64,000 bases of DNA from Amedibacterium intestinale. Its GTDB lineage: Bacteria > Bacillota_I > Bacilli_A > Erysipelotrichales > Erysipelotrichaceae. A program made the position numbers and the translations under genes. The DNA is taken from positions 1,488,001-1,552,000 of the forward strand of contig NZ_AP019711.1 in assembly GCF_010537335.1 (NCBI RefSeq). The letters are read 5' to 3'. This document shows, piece by piece, positions 63,949-64,000 of the stretch. Position 1 is the first letter of the stretch; every line of letters starts with the position of its first letter. The notes below the pieces were generated by a model. It was not told the DNA's origin. It made no database searches and saw only the letters and a program-made list of their open reading frames with translations.

Positions 63949-64000
63949 TTAATCCATCATTTGTGTTCGAACGACATCAACAATCATTGCGATAAATTCT
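63949..64000 (-). CDS. 3' end of an unidentified gene entering from the right edge
   Basis: A minus-strand frame is open from the edge for 16 codons (EFIAMIVDVVRTQMMD) and stops with TAA at 63949, just before a bidirectional terminator. The plus strand offers only a 16-codon frame here. Too short to identify. Confidence 0.45.
   Translation of the reverse strand, partial: EFIAMIVDVVRTQMMD

Overview
The window is a chromosomal segment of a low-GC Gram-positive bacterium (Bacillota). The block rpsF-ssb-rpsR-yybS-gdpP-rplI-dnaB-walJ-rlmH, the rapZ-yvcK-whiA operon, AGGAGG-type ribosome binding sites and strong TTGACA/TATAAT promoters all point there. The AgaS-type PTS locus, the GlgC/GlgD pair and an orphan selD with molybdenum-hydroxylase accessory genes suggest a gut anaerobe of the Erysipelotrichia or Clostridia. 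That placement is inference from gene content. No rRNA, CRISPR array, phage, integrase or transposase gene was recognised.

Layout. (1) 1-2.7 kb: a divergent ClpP and three uncharacterised genes. (2) 2.8-8.6 kb: a mannose-family PTS (IIB, IIC, IID; IIA) with an AgaS sugar-phosphate isomerase/deaminase and an AraC-type regulator, probably for an amino sugar such as galactosamine or GalNAc. (3) 8.7-13.6 kb: rapZ-yvcK-whiA followed by small envelope and regulatory genes, including a catalytically depleted nuclease-like membrane protein. (4) 14.1-17.8 kb: pgl-gnd-zwf, the whole oxidative pentose phosphate branch in one operon. (5) 18.1-21.6 kb: an accessory array behind rpsI in which the end of rpsI is mimicked three further times, each copy carrying the same element-side motif at the same spacing. 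Cargo is a DUF4143 ATPase, two differently decayed copies of a DUF1016 (YhcG-type) nuclease gene and a possible small RNA. (6) 21.6-28.4 kb: rpsI-rplM with an L13-type leader, a PHP phosphatase, tRNA-Ile and tRNA-Ala, and a patatin/GNAT/cardiolipin synthase group. (7) 28.4-40 kb: molybdate uptake (modABC), part of molybdenum cofactor synthesis, and the selenium-dependent molybdenum hydroxylase maturation set (permuted XdhC, DUF3343, cysteine desulfurase, YqeB, YedF, SelD, YqeC). The hydroxylase itself and any Sec-insertion genes are outside the window or absent. (8) 40-48.6 kb: cell-envelope genes, BrnQ, and an 874-residue surface protein preceded by an overlapping 31-codon reading frame and a HTH/LuxR regulator. 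(9) 48.7-52.4 kb: glgC-glgD-glgA. (10) 52.7-59.8 kb: the replication/ribosomal/c-di-AMP block, with an S6:S18-type leader before rpsF. (11) 60-64 kb: an ECF-S-like membrane protein, a SWIM/SNF2 helicase and the 3' end of one more gene.

The most unusual region is 18.1-21.6 kb. It looks like a tandem series of cassettes (or repeat-ended remnants) accumulated at the rpsI 3' end, each terminated by a pseudo-rpsI tail and, in two of the three, by its own intrinsic terminator. Start codons were moved inward where a ribosome binding site or promoter made the longest frame impossible; these choices are noted per gene.
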